64,000 nucleotides of DNA. Origin: Polytrichum commune (Eukaryota > Streptophyta > Polytrichopsida > Polytrichales > Polytrichaceae). The DNA lies in the NCBI GenBank assembly GCA_950295325.1, contig OX485807.1, forward strand, positions 23,097,666-23,161,665, given 5' to 3'. A program made the position numbers and the translations under genes. Of the stretch, positions 1 through 23,520 are shown in pieces (positions within the stretch are counted from its first letter, which is position 1; each line of letters opens with the position of its first letter). Under the pieces are notes generated by a model. It worked only from the letters and a program-made list of their open reading frames with translations, had not been told where the DNA came from and did no database searches.

Positions 1-165
1 GCATCTTGGAACTTGTATATGAACCATTTCAATCATACTAGTTATGGGCTTCTTGAACTGATACATGTCATCCCAGTTGATTTTGTTTTGAATGCGGACA
101 CCATCTCTAAATGGAAGTGGCCAGCCAATGTTTGATACCAAGCCAGTGTCTTTACATACCCTTAG
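1..165 (-). CDS. Possible exon running off the left edge, unknown product
   Basis: The minus strand is open from about 165 to the window edge. It encodes a protein-like stretch containing GWPLPFRDGVRIQNKINWDD followed by MYQFKKPITSMIEMVH. An in-frame stop lies just upstream at about 173, and an AG that could serve as acceptor lies near 166. I do not recognise the family. Composition is more protein-like than in the surrounding AT-rich DNA, so this may be an exon of a gene continuing to the left, or a mobile-element fragment. No start codon is visible in this piece. Confidence 0.3.
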
Positions 166-710
166 GGTTTAATATCTTCACAATGCTAATTCAACATTTT
201 GCTAATGATGTATTCAACTTTGATTTACCTTCATAGAAGCAAAGATTAAAACTGCAATCCAATGTTTGGTAGTTTGATGTGAATTCAGTACAGATAAATG
301 GATCTAGAGGTTTGCAACATTGCATTTACAGGAAATTTTGGTTACAGAATCTGAAATGTGGTTCACCATTCTAAGGCAGTCCATTTGCAAATCTCCCCAC
401 AATCTGCCTCTGCATCACTTTAACACCACACTGAGTTAGAGTCAGTAAAATTCAAAGCAACAATGCCACTTTGAAGACACCAACAATGGTGCCAACTACG
501 TTGCGAACACTGGCACCAACAACATTATGATATAGATACCTATGCCACTCCATCACCATGCACAAGCACAAAAGGTTTCAAAATCTGAATAAACAGCTCT
601 ATAAATCGTATTGACAATTGCAAGCCACCACGTAGTAAACAGAGAATGTCTACAAGAAAACAAGAGATTGTGCAAAACGGATGGAGTATGCTATGGAGAA
701 GGATGGAGAT

Positions 711-1015
711 TCATTGCGAGTGAGGGATGAAATAAAGTGGCAAGCTAATGGGAAACAGTGGTGGGTTGTGTCGGTGATTTGCTAGTTGTTGATGTGAAGC
801 AAATGATGGGTGGAAATCAATGGGGAGAGTTTCAGCGATCTCCACTTGGATGTGGGTGGGGTTGACCATGTGTTCTCTTGTGTTCTTATTGGAAGCATAA
901 CCTTGTCTGTACCTAGCCATGTGTTTTATTGTGAGGAGACCCCACAGTGTCCCAATATACCTACTGTGAGCGCTTTCAAACTCAATTTCTTGTGGCACTT
1001 CGCCAAATTGTGTTT
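711..1015 (-). other. Possible minus-strand exon or gene fragment, unknown
   Basis: A minus-strand reading frame bounded by stops encodes a protein-like sequence beginning LWHETQFGEVPQEIEFESAH and continuing to a stop near 711. A GT donor-like site (AG|GTACAG) lies after residues TIKHMA, so the true exon could be shorter. The opposite strand is also open for 71 codons, which weakens the case. It could belong to the same unknown gene as the fragment at the left edge. Nothing identifies a function. Confidence 0.18.
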
Positions 1016-1025
1016 CATGCCATAA

Positions 1026-2264
1026 CTAAGTCATGTCAATGGAACGTTATCTCTCAATTACCAAGGAAGACAATGCAAGCAAATTGAAGCCAGTCTGGTT
1101 GGTGTAAGCACTCACCAAGCTATGTTTAATTTAAATGAATGTGACAAATGAAATATTTCCATCAAATCGATTGGAAGTTTGGGATGTCGAAAATAAGTAC
1201 ACATAATTGACAGGATTACATGCACTTCAAGTGGAAGGTGGATACAAGAAACACACAAATGAATGCATATGGATGGTTTCCTTACATTCAACACACCGTA
1301 TTCACAAAAGAAAACCTTTATAAGTTGCTCAAGCTGAATTTGGAATGATGGATGATGGGTAATAATATAAATGCATCTAGTGTTCAAGAGTCACCTAGTT
1401 ATAATCGCGTTGTCATGCATCTATGATATTATATGTGAGTGTCTTTAGGTGCATTGGTTGAATCGTTTCAATCATTCACACACACATACATACATATATA
1501 CATAATATTGCATATGATAGATAGATGAATGTATACCTACATTTTTTTTTTCTCTCTCTATATATATATAGAATGACAAAAATAATGTTTACATGTGCAT
1601 CCAATGAAAAATGAGAATAATAAATAAATAAATAAATAAGAAAGAAAGAAAGAGAGATTCTATAATATGGCATCGTCATTATCTAATGATTGAAAATATA
1701 TTTAAATATATATGACTACCCTGTTGTTAGCTTAATTCCACATAATTAAAATTGGACTTTAGAATGTCTCATTTTATCCATTATGGTGTTATTATCCACT
1801 ATGAGACTTCATGTTGAAAGAAAACTACAATTGTATTTTGAAGTGTACCTAGCAAGAGTGTTTTCAATGTGGCAACAATGTGATGTAAAGATTGTTTACA
1901 ATATTGTCAACAAGTTGAGGGACCTGGTGCTTGCAAGAAGCTATAAAATCCTTCATATATCCACAAAGGGGATTGTTAAATCGACCACAAACTAGTTGAA
2001 GTGATCACAATCAATATGCAAGATATTGATTAGGCTTTGACTTGTCATCCAAGTTTGCCAAGTTTATTGATTCTAACATAGAGTTGATAACTTGCTCCTT
2101 TTCATGTGTGTGATGACAAATCAAATTTTGACAGTCCATGTGACCATGTGATGCGTCTTTGTGGTCAATTTAACAAACTACATGGTCAATTTAAAATTTT
2201 CATATCCACAATAATGAATTTATAATTCACATTCAAGATTAATGTTTGGGTATGTTGTACTAAC
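1026..2264. other. AT-rich intergenic stretch with simple repeats
   Basis: No convincing gene. The segment 1480-1660 holds a chain of short simple repeats: CA/TA dinucleotides, GATA-like units, a T run, (TA)n, AAAT units and GAAA units. The remaining sequence contains only short chance ORFs on both strands. Confidence 0.6.
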
Positions 2265-3000
2265 TAGCATTTGTGCCGTATTAAGGTACTTAACCATGTC
2301 CATGTTGTCATTGATGGAGAGAGGGAATCATCGTATATGGATGTACCTTGCATCCATCCAACATAAAAACTTCACCTCTATAGCTTTGTTGCAAATTCAT
2401 CTCAAATAACCTCTAGTAGGTTAATTCGGGGTCTGTAAAGAAAATTCCGGTTTCAAACACGGGTAGATCACTACATTGTCAAGTTGAACACCACGTGCGG
2501 CCAAAAAAAATCTTCTTTTGGTAAGTTGCACCACCAAAATGGGTCAAAATTTTATCAAATGTTTTTCATGAGTTGATATACACAATACCTATGACATAGT
2601 CAAAAGTGGTAACTAAATTTGATGATTTGTTTTTTTCATAAAACATACCATTTCCAACTAGAATGACACAGAATTGAACTAAAACAATTACTAAAAAAAA
2701 TAAAGATGACTAAAAATTTCAAAAAAGTATAAAAAAGATACTATCAATGGTTATGTATATGTAGAAAAAATATCATAAATTTTAAAATTATATATGGCAT
2801 GTAATATAGGGGTAGCAAACTTTGTCCGCACGTGGTGTCAACTTGACAATGAAGTGACCTCCCCGTGGTTTCAAACAAACTAAACAAAGTAATCTCTAGG
2901 TTGCATGCTATGTCAGGGCTTTTATGTTGGACGAATGAGAGGTATGCTTGTGGACGATAATTCCCCCTCTCTATTGTAGATTTTCTCAAGAGCATTAACA
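2265..3000. repeat. Family B inverted-repeat element interrupted by a MITE
   Basis: The sequence before 2458 and after 2867 aligns with family B copies in the 16.7-18.3 kb cluster. Shared landmarks are the block with CATCCAACATAAA, the AATTCATCTCAAAT block, a GGTTGCATGCTATGTC-like block, and the end TATGTTGGACGAATGAGAGG. The 410-bp MITE at 2458-2867 sits inside it, so this copy predates the MITE insertion. Non-coding. Confidence 0.6.
2458..2867. mobile_element. hAT-like MITE, copy 1 (410 bp)
   Basis: The element begins CACGGGTAGATCACT and ends with a matching inverted terminus (AAGTGACCTCCCCGTG). The inverted repeats extend about 45 bp, through a CACCACGTGCGG block. An exact 8-bp target-site duplication, GTTTCAAA, flanks it at 2450-2457 and 2868-2875. 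The 8-bp duplication and CA...TG termini fit the hAT superfamily. There is no coding capacity. Related copies are at 47329-47749 and 62888-63385. Confidence 0.85.
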
Positions 3001-3343
3001 TCTAAGTGATAATCACACTTATAAATAACGACTCGCCATGGAAACAAAGAGTAGTCTTTCTCTCATAGTAACATGAGGATTATTGTCCAAAGATAATTCA
3101 TCAAATCATCTTTCGAGTATGATGTTGAAATTTTGGCGGGGGTGGTCATGTTGAGATTTATACATTCGGAAAGAATAGGGAGATACACCTCTTGTTACTT
3201 GTATGCCTTTCTACTTTGGCATACTCACTTGCTCCAATTTTACTTTGGCTGCAAAATACACCACCTACTAACACTTTTGTGGTCTTTGAAAAATTTAGAA
3301 ATTAAAAAACTTAATGTGCTACCTGCCCTTTTTGGGCAATGTT

Positions 3344-15323
<11,980 letters not shown>

Positions 15324-16719
15324 CGTGTAATTTGGTGCTCCTTTGGCTAAACTCGTGCCCACGAATGCCGACTTAGTGGAATACACCTCATAGTATACCT
15401 GCACCTCCTCCAATTGCAACCGCCTCAATTCCTGGAAAATTTCTGAAAATTGTGATCACTCTCGATGCAACTTAGAGAGCCTCCAAACCTGCATTTGCAT
15501 CTCAACCGCTACTTCAATATGACAATTGTATATATCAAAATAAATATGACAATTGTATATATCGAAGTAAATATGACCTTTATCACCGCACCCTAAAAAT
15601 TGGAGTCTAGTTAGCTCAAGTCTGCACGAGGAGGCGGAGCAAATAATTTAGAGCTTCGGCCGTTCTAAAGAACAATGTGCCCCAGGTCGAATGTCGTGGT
15701 CATGTCGACAAATTTTTGTACAAGCTGTGCTAACTCCCACTGATGCAAGAAAGGAAGCCTCTCTACTACAATGTACCGAAATATACTACTCTTTGCGAAT
15801 TAGAAACCCGCATTGATCAGTACTTTTCACCATGTAGCCATTTTAAGCCTAACTCTGACATTTGTCGCTTCGTCTTGAGGTATACATCTGAAATATCTGA
15901 AGGAAACATGGGAAAATCATGGACGCTGAAAGCGTGCGCCAGGCGACAAGTCTACTTCAGAAACAGCTTCTATGGTTAGTTTGTGCTGATTCTTTGAGGA
16001 TTGAGAAGAAAATCCTCCTTCAACTGATTTTCCATGGATTCAGTGCTGTCAACATGTGAAATTCCTCAGGAAGGGTATTAAGCATAAGCCAGCAAACAGA
16101 TACACATCGTCACAAAAGAGGTCAGCACCCGAAATTCCTCATACCGCAAAGGTTGAAACCCAAGTCATCCTTAGTCCCCTCGAAATCCAAAATCCTCTTT
16201 CAGCTCTCTCTCTCTCTCTCTCTCGTGAGCTTGAACACTCGGAATTCTGCTCAACTCAACCTCTCACGGTTCCTCCCTCCCATCAGACTGCAATTCTGCA
16301 GTCATAAAAACATTGGATACTTATTACTTCGAGTGGGTGGCCATCCCTCGAGCTCACAGTAGCAACAAACCAGATTTCTTGGCTGCCGAGCCTTCGAAAT
16401 CGCTTCCTGTGGAAACTGAAACCACCATCAGACACACGACTCCAGAATGATCACCCGGCGTACATTCCATCTCAAATAGCTTGCACCTATAAAGCAGGAG
16501 AAAGCAACTACTGTAAACCAAGGACCACAAGCTATTCATCCATGACTCATATACCATCATCCATCCCGACTACTATTCATCCGTCAGTGTGCATGTACTT
16601 TTGATCTTAGTTGGGGGGGAGGATCTTTCCAAGGGAATGAACTTGATTCACTTTAATTTTATTCGAGTGGAGCTTGCCACAGTTTCAGGCACTCTTATTA
16701 TTACACCTCGGATAGGGAA
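15324..16719. other. ABCC upstream region, no further gene seen
   Basis: This is the presumed promoter and 5' leader of the transporter gene. It holds a 27-bp tandem duplication (AATATGACAATTGTATATAT, two copies at about 15517-15570) and a CT microsatellite at 16204-16224. Short ORFs on both strands show no recognisable protein. I see no clear TATA box at a definable distance from the start codon. Confidence 0.5.
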
Positions 16720-18298
16720 TCGTCTCCTCTCACATTCATTCATCCAATATAAAGTCCCGAAAATACTATGAAACCACTCAGAAATGCTTTCTTTAGCTGA
16801 TTTCACACCATACTTTGCTTCAAAACTTTCGATTGTAACATCATCCACGAAACCGGATGAATGAGACGTACGCTTGTATGTGATGATTCCACCTTCCCCA
16901 TATATGCACCTTGTAGACATGGATACCTCTTCACTAGGGTTCGAAGCAAACACTTTAGAACAAAGTTGCCTAGACATGTCCCGAATCACAACTCGTAATC
17001 TAGGAGAGATGGAATTTATTGCATGCATAAGAAGAATAACCTCTCATCCATCCAAGATAGAACTTGATTCCCTACATGTTTGTGGACAATTCATGTCAAA
17101 TGACTTCCAATGGATTGATTTTGGGTCTTTGAAGCTACTTCTAGTTTTGGAAAAAGAGAAGAAGAAAATATAATTTCAACTATATTCGAAGTAAATCTGG
17201 ACTTATTTTTGGGTTATGAACATAATGAAATTCTATACATGCACTTTTATTGGTGGACCTTATGATAGAAATGGCGACAAGTAATCCTAGATGTGACTAC
17301 GTTTCTTATTATAGCACGTGTTAATTGCATGCACATTGTGTTATTTGTGAAAAGAAGTACACATCGAGAGGGAATTTTGACCGATTAATTCTCAAAGTAT
17401 GTGTATTTTGGGGGGTTTTCATCACATTTTTTCTAGTGTCTTCCTCCAGATAAGTTGTTTTGCGATGTGCATGACTCACCTATGCAAGAATTACTCTCAT
17501 ATGCATTACTTTGGAGAAGTCAATTGTCCACGTTTACATAAAATCTTGGTTTTTTCTTTTCTTTGGGTTGCATACTATTTCAAGGCCTTTATGTTGGATG
17601 AATGAGAGGTACGTTTCTATGTGAAAAGGATCTCTCGACCTCTCTCCCTTGTAGGCTTTATTCCTCTTCACTAGAATGTGGAGCAAACACTCCACAACAT
17701 ATTCAACTAGACATGTCCCCGATTGCAACATGTAATGTAGGAGAGAGGAATTTATCACATGTGAACATACCTCTCATTAATCCAACATAAAATCTTGATC
17801 CCCTATAGACTTGTGACCGATTCATCAAAAATAAACTTCCACTGCGTAAACTAATTCCAGATCTTTGAAACTAACTCCAATTTCAAATCCAAATAGAAAC
17901 AAGGTTCTCTAGGCCACACATTATTTGAAGGCTTTTGTTTTGAATGAAAGAGAGGTATGCTCATATGTGATAATCCCTCTTGCCCTCTCCACCTTGTAGG
18001 CTAGATTCCACATTACTAGGGTTTGGAGCTAGCACGACACAACAAAGCTAGCTAGATGTGTCCGGAAAGAGGAAATTATCATGATACAAGACTAGTACCT
18101 CTCATCCATTCAACATAAAGACATAAAGACTTGACCCCCTACATTTGTTGCCGATTCATCTCAAATGACCTCAAGTACACTAATTTGAGATCTTCAATAA
18201 TAATGTCGGTGTCAAATCAACCTCAAAAAGTGACCTCCGGGTTGTATACTACTATGTCAGAGCTTTTATATTGGATGAATGAGAGGTACGCTTGTGCA

Positions 18299-18300
<2 letters not shown>
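16720..18300. repeat. Cluster of family B inverted-repeat elements (about 350 bp each)
   Basis: Repeated units carry TTATGTTGGATGAATGAGAGGTACGC at one side and its inverse (ACCTCTCATTAATCCAACATAA type) at the other. Unit starts fall near 16855, 17590, 17945 and 18270; the last is cut at the CT run where element X1 begins. Between the ends lie a CCCTCTCnnCTTGTAGGCT-like block, ACTAGGGTTTGGAGC, and the AATTCATCTCAAATGACCT block. Other copies are at 2265-3000 and, reversed, near 24055-24140. The units resemble palindromic MITEs and do not code. Confidence 0.6.
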
Positions 18301-18337
<37 letters not shown>

Positions 18338-20637
18338 CTTGATTTATGAGCTCCGTCTTTATAAAAAAACCTACGGGCTGCCCGGAAAAAATACGGGTAT
18401 TATAAATATGAGGGCCGAAATCACAGAAAGCACCTCTGTACAGACCTATCATATACGTCTTGAATGTGCCTCTGCGAGATAGGAAGCTTGAGTGCTCTAC
18501 TTAGAGAGCCTGCAGTAAGACAGTCTCGACTGGATGTGTAATTCTTGCCCATGAGTGAAGGAGCACTGCTGTAGTCCAGCGAAGTACTTAGTCGACTAAG
18601 CACTGTCGAAAAGTGTGAGCGATTTCTTGAAATCCACTAAGAGAGGTTCTTCGCTACAGACTACGATACACAGTGTCACAGGATCCCTCAAACAATGTCG
18701 AAGATGAACAAGAACAGTTCACCGCATGACGAATTCAAGGTGTAAAATCAGGAGCGGATGAGTCTTCTATGATTATACTTGATGTTCGAATTACTCACAT
18801 GGGATTATCAGTTTGTTCTCTTACAGACAAGTATTTCTTGACTTAAAGAATTACATACTGTCTTTCTATGCAAAGTTCTGAAGAGTATTTTTGAGTATTT
18901 GTGATTACTATTAATTTATACATATTCATATGGATGATGCCGTACCTTGTTGACATCGATAACAAGTAAGATGGTCCGCCTACACCTGTTGTACGCTCTA
19001 CTAATTCATTTTTTGATATTGGGGAGCATGGGCACAGGTGAGGACCTCTTCTACAAAGTGTTGCGCACCTTCCGAAGAAAATGTCCACTCATTATTATCT
19101 TTCTACAAGTTTCTTGAAACCCAGGAAATTAATAATGCGTACTATTATCGTTCTTGATAATATCATTCCAAATACTCTACAAACTGATGAATACCTGCTT
19201 CTGTTTCTGTAACAAGGGAGTCAGGAGATACATATACACTGTGACAAATATAGTAGCGGCAGAGGAGTTCCATGATATTTCCCTGCTATATATGACTATC
19301 ACTGCTATGAGTTTACCCATATGCTGATACTACAAACTATATACAAAGTATCACTGATAAAGAAGGATAGTGCTTTAAAACAGATTGCGGAACACATTCT
19401 TTCTTTCTGACGTCTGAACCCATTATGCTGTGTCTCTAAGATTCATCGTGATGCTTAGCATGATTTTATATAGCACTGATCATACTAATGAGAGATTTGT
19501 CTATTACAGACTAACAACCATACAGTATACGTACACGGCTGGATGACTTATGATTACTTTATTGACCCTCTGAGAGGTATCTATCGATATAGATATGTGG
19601 TCCTCGAATAATACTATTGTCGAAGGCATATATCTGTGATGCAACTCTATTTACCTCTATAATTTCAGGGTACATAGTTACAGTACTATTTACACTGATC
19701 AGTAGCGTATAATTCCTTAAAGAATTTCTGACCAGTGGAGTGAAACGTCAAATGTATTTGACATAACTCTATGAATACAAGTCCGGGAACTCAAATACTC
19801 AGATTCTCTTTCGGAATCACTGAGGATGCCAAGGACTGATGCAATCTACATATGAATAACTTGAGAGTTAAAACAAGTCTAATTACTCTGGGACCATATA
19901 CGGTCTCCATGACAACCGTATGAGGAAAAAGTTGCAGCTATATACAAATAGCATGGGATCTCTTTACCCACATTGTCTGTAAATAACATTCAAACACTGG
20001 GTAATACAGATAGATTAATAATGGTAGTTACGACATAGAGTCTTTTCTGATAAGCATGTTTCTACGAAAAGTCTCCCTCAGAGAAAGGTCATATAGCTAT
20101 CTAAACCATTCCCATATAATAGCGGTGGCTATGCCGCACAGTAAACCGTTGTCTATAATAATAGGTCTTGTCTGTTATTACCCAAAGGGAAGTTATCAGT
20201 CTCCACATGCTCTCAAACATGTGCAATTGATAAACACAAAGGGCTGATATACTAAGGGAACTTGTATATCAAGGATGCCAGTTACTAAGGAAAGGGAACG
20301 CTCTGCATAAGACATTACTTATGCAACGAATAGTATAAAGAGGTGGTTGGATAAGTGAAAACAGTAGCCGCTGTGCTACACTTTGGAAATTAGTTTATAT
20401 CCAAGAAGAAGGTCCTGACAGGTTCACGGACTGGATACTTAACAATATCAAACAGGGTATACTATAGATATGTCTCTCTACAACCAAGGATGTGTGGACA
20501 GAGATATAACAAGAACACACCATAAGATTATCAGGACCCTTCTCGAACAGGGATGTATGTTGTCAATACTTAAACATGACTCTACAATACATAACATAAC
20601 CTATTATGACATGAGTCAAATCAGGACAAGATTAGTC

Positions 20638-20692
<55 letters not shown>
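18301..20692 (-). mobile_element. GA/CT-bounded element X1
   Basis: A 2.4-kb block of distinct texture lies between a CT run at 18301-18333 and one at 20641-20692. Its right end (ACAAGATTAGTCAGCTCTC) and left end (CT run, then a CGGGCTGCCCG palindrome and a TATTATAAATAT TATA-like box at about 18398) match the ends of X2 at 44934-46894 in inverse orientation. A core at 18938-19093, minus strand, is nearly identical to the X2 core at 46066-46215 and contains CCTCACCTGTGCCCATGC and TTGTTATCGATGTC. The rest is much more diverged. I see no long ORF or LTR-like TG...CA ends. Element class unknown. Confidence 0.6.
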
Positions 20693-20696
<4 letters not shown>

Positions 20697-21726
20697 GAAT
20701 TTTTTTGCAGTTTGTAATTCACAAAAGAGTAGGAAGTGAGATCAACCAATGCTAAACTTGGATTGAGTTTGTGCAACACTGTTGCAAAACACTAGAGCAT
20801 GATCACAAGTTGTACACCAAATGCTAACACAATGGGGTGCTAAATCAAGTAACATTATTTAGAGGGGAATAGTCTCATTATATGTCCCACACGTTCACTC
20901 TATATGAGCTTCATAAAATGTGGGACTCATGATCATAACTAATATCTTACAAAACACATGGCTTTACATAGAAATAGTTGACGCTAAGATTCTACTTGGT
21001 CAAAGATTGTGAGGTATTAATAGTTGATTCTCATATAAAGAAGTTGAGAGCCGGGCCACAATTATGCCATACACCCAAGCTTTCCCGATCCCGCCAAGAA
21101 TACAATAGCGATTGAGCTTGACACATGGGTCCAACTCGCAGGTTAATCGCCACATTGTTTCGTTGCAAACCGTTGTATGGAGAACCAATGAACACGCGCT
21201 TGAAGTAGATGGGTCTTAAACGGCTCGTTTCCTTAATTGGACCTGTATATTTGATTGGTATGTGGCTATGCAAGGATCAAAAAGCAAACATCATAAAAGA
21301 CACATGTTGCAAAGAGATTGGACTACATTTTCAAATACAAATAACCACTCTACACTCAATGATGAACACAACTGGAAGGACATACGTACCTGATCAAGAG
21401 ATCAACAAACACACACGTCCAACGACCATAACTAAATCAGGGGAGGTCCGATCTTCAATCCAGTTGTTGCAAATGTTTCCATCGTGGATTTGCGGACAAT
21501 GCACCAACAGATTTATTTTCATTGTGTAAATCTAATCGGTAGGACGGACATGAAAAGCGTAAACCAAACAACACCCACGTATACCTTACACTTGACAATC
21601 GATCGAATTTGACAGTGAATACGGGAGAGATGTAGTTGCCATGGTGCCATGTTCCTTTACTCACGTGCATGCATTTTGAGTGAGCCTTGATTGACTTGCT
21701 GTATCATAGCTGATTCACTCGACTCC
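20693..21726. other. Intergenic, with a short dispersed repeat
   Basis: No gene recognised. The stretch 21205-21300 (GATGGGTCTTAAACGGCTCG ... ATATTTGATTGGTATG) is similar in reverse to about 50985-51120, marking a dispersed repeat shared by the two loci. Confidence 0.45.
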
Positions 21727-23520
21727 ACACGTGCACCTCCAATTTCAACCTCCTGCTCTATCTGCTCCTGCTGCAGGACCTTGGAGGTTGCGTGGTCTCC
21801 ACTGTATACAAATTAGACATGGAAACGAGCATGTACTAGTGCTACACCTTGTTATGGTGTTTAGTGTCATGTACCCTATTCGCAAACGGCCGGAGCTAGA
21901 TGCCTGGAGATCTCAAAGTCTCACGTCTGTTGATTGCCAATATGATTCTATTTGTCACTTTTTAAGTGGGATTTTGTTTACATTAAGGCATTTAGCATAG
22001 GCTATAGCAGTTTTGGGATGCTTGAGATGATAGTTTTGCAGTTTAGTATGCAGGGGGAGGATGTTATTGGGCATATTACCACCTTACAATTTCAACCTCT
22101 TGTTGTTGGTGCAGGACATTGGAGGTTGCTTGGTCTCCACGGAAACTTGAAGGAGTGGATACAAATTCGACGCGTAAACGAGCATGTACTAGTGCTACAC
22201 CTTTTTATGGTGTTTAGTGTCAAGTACACTATTTGCAAACATCCGGAGCTAGATGCATGGAGGTCTCAAAGTATCACGTCTGCTGATTGCCAATATGATT
22301 CTATTTGTCACTTTTTAAGTGGGATTTTGTTTACATTAAGGCATTTAGCATAGGTTGTAGCACATTTGGGATGCTTGAGATGGTAGTTTTGCATTTTAGT
22401 ATGCAAGGGGAGGATGTTATTGAGCATACTACCACCCTACAATTTCAGCATCTTGCTGCTACTGCATGACCTTGGAGCACGCCTTGGAGGTATCTTGGTC
22501 TCCACAGGAACTTGAAGGAGTGGATACAACTTAGACATGTAAACGATCATGTACTAATGCTACACCTTTTATGGTGTTTAGTGTCAAGTACACTATTTGC
22601 AAACATCCGGAGCTAGATGCCCAGAGGTCTCAAAGTATCACGTCTGTTGATTGCCAATATGATTCTATTTGTCACTTTTTAAGTGGGATTTTGTTTACAT
22701 TAAGGCATTTAGCATAGGTTGTAGCAGTTTTGGGATGCTTGAGATGATAGTTTTGCATTTTAGTATGCAGGGGGAGGATGCTATTGGGCATATTACCACC
22801 CTACAATTTCAACCTCTTGTTGCTGGTGTGGAATCTTGGAGGTTGCTTGGTCTCCACAGGGACTTGAAGGAGTGGATACAAATTAGACATGTAAACGAGC
22901 ATGTACTAGTGCTACACCTTTTTATGGTGTTTAGTGTCAAGTACACTATTTGCAAACGGCCAGAGCTAGATGCCTGGAGGTCTCAAAGTCTCATGTCTGT
23001 TGATTGCCAATATGATTCTATTTGTCGCTTTTTAAGTGGGATTTTGTTTACATTAAGGCATTTAGCATAGGTTGTAGCACATTTGGGGTGCTTGAGATGA
23101 TAGTTCTGCATTTTAGTGTGCAAGGGGAGGATGTTATTGAGCATATTACCACCCTACAATTTCAACCTCTTGTTGCTGGTGTGGGATCTTGGAGGTTGCA
23201 ATTGCTTGGTCTCCATGGGAACTTGAAGGAGTAGATACAAATTAGACATGTAAACGAGCATGTACTAGTGCTATACCTTTTTATGGTGTTTAGTGTCAAG
23301 TACACTATTTACAAACAACCGGAGCTAGATGCCTAGAGGTCTCAAAGTGTCACGTCTGTTGATTGCCAATATGATTTTATTTGTCAACATAAGTAACCTC
23401 TTTGAGTGAGATTTTGTTTATGTTATGGCATTCAACATAGGTTGTAACACAGTGGGGTACTTGAGATGGTAGTTTTGCATTTTAGTATGCAAGGGGAAGA
23501 TGTTATGGAGCATACTACTA
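21727..23520 (+). repeat. Tandem array, about five units of 353-370 bp
   Basis: The anchor GTTTACATTAAGGCATTTAG recurs at about 21976, 22329, 22693, 23046 and, diverged, 23416, giving periods of 353, 364, 353 and 370 bp. First and last units are partial. Inside each unit run AATTTCAACCTCTTG, GGTCTCCACnGGAACTTGAA, GAGCATGTACTAGTGCTACA, GTGTTTAGTGTCAAGTACAC and CCGGAGCTAGATGC. Two open frames of 133 codons span unit junctions but are not kept in phase across all units. A short satellite-like array is the best description. Confidence 0.85.

Noticed and set aside
15324-15428. N-terminal extension of ABCC exon 1 by 35 codons
   Set aside because: It lacks an ATG (it would start at TTG). The first ATG at 15323 gives a normal ABCC N-terminus.
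18301-20692. Solo LTR or endogenous pararetrovirus
   Set aside because: No TG...CA ends, no reverse-transcriptase or coat-like frames, and ends are GA/CT runs.
21952-23070. Two 133-codon ORFs in the tandem array as genes
   Set aside because: They cross unit junctions, are not open in the intervening unit, and match no known protein.
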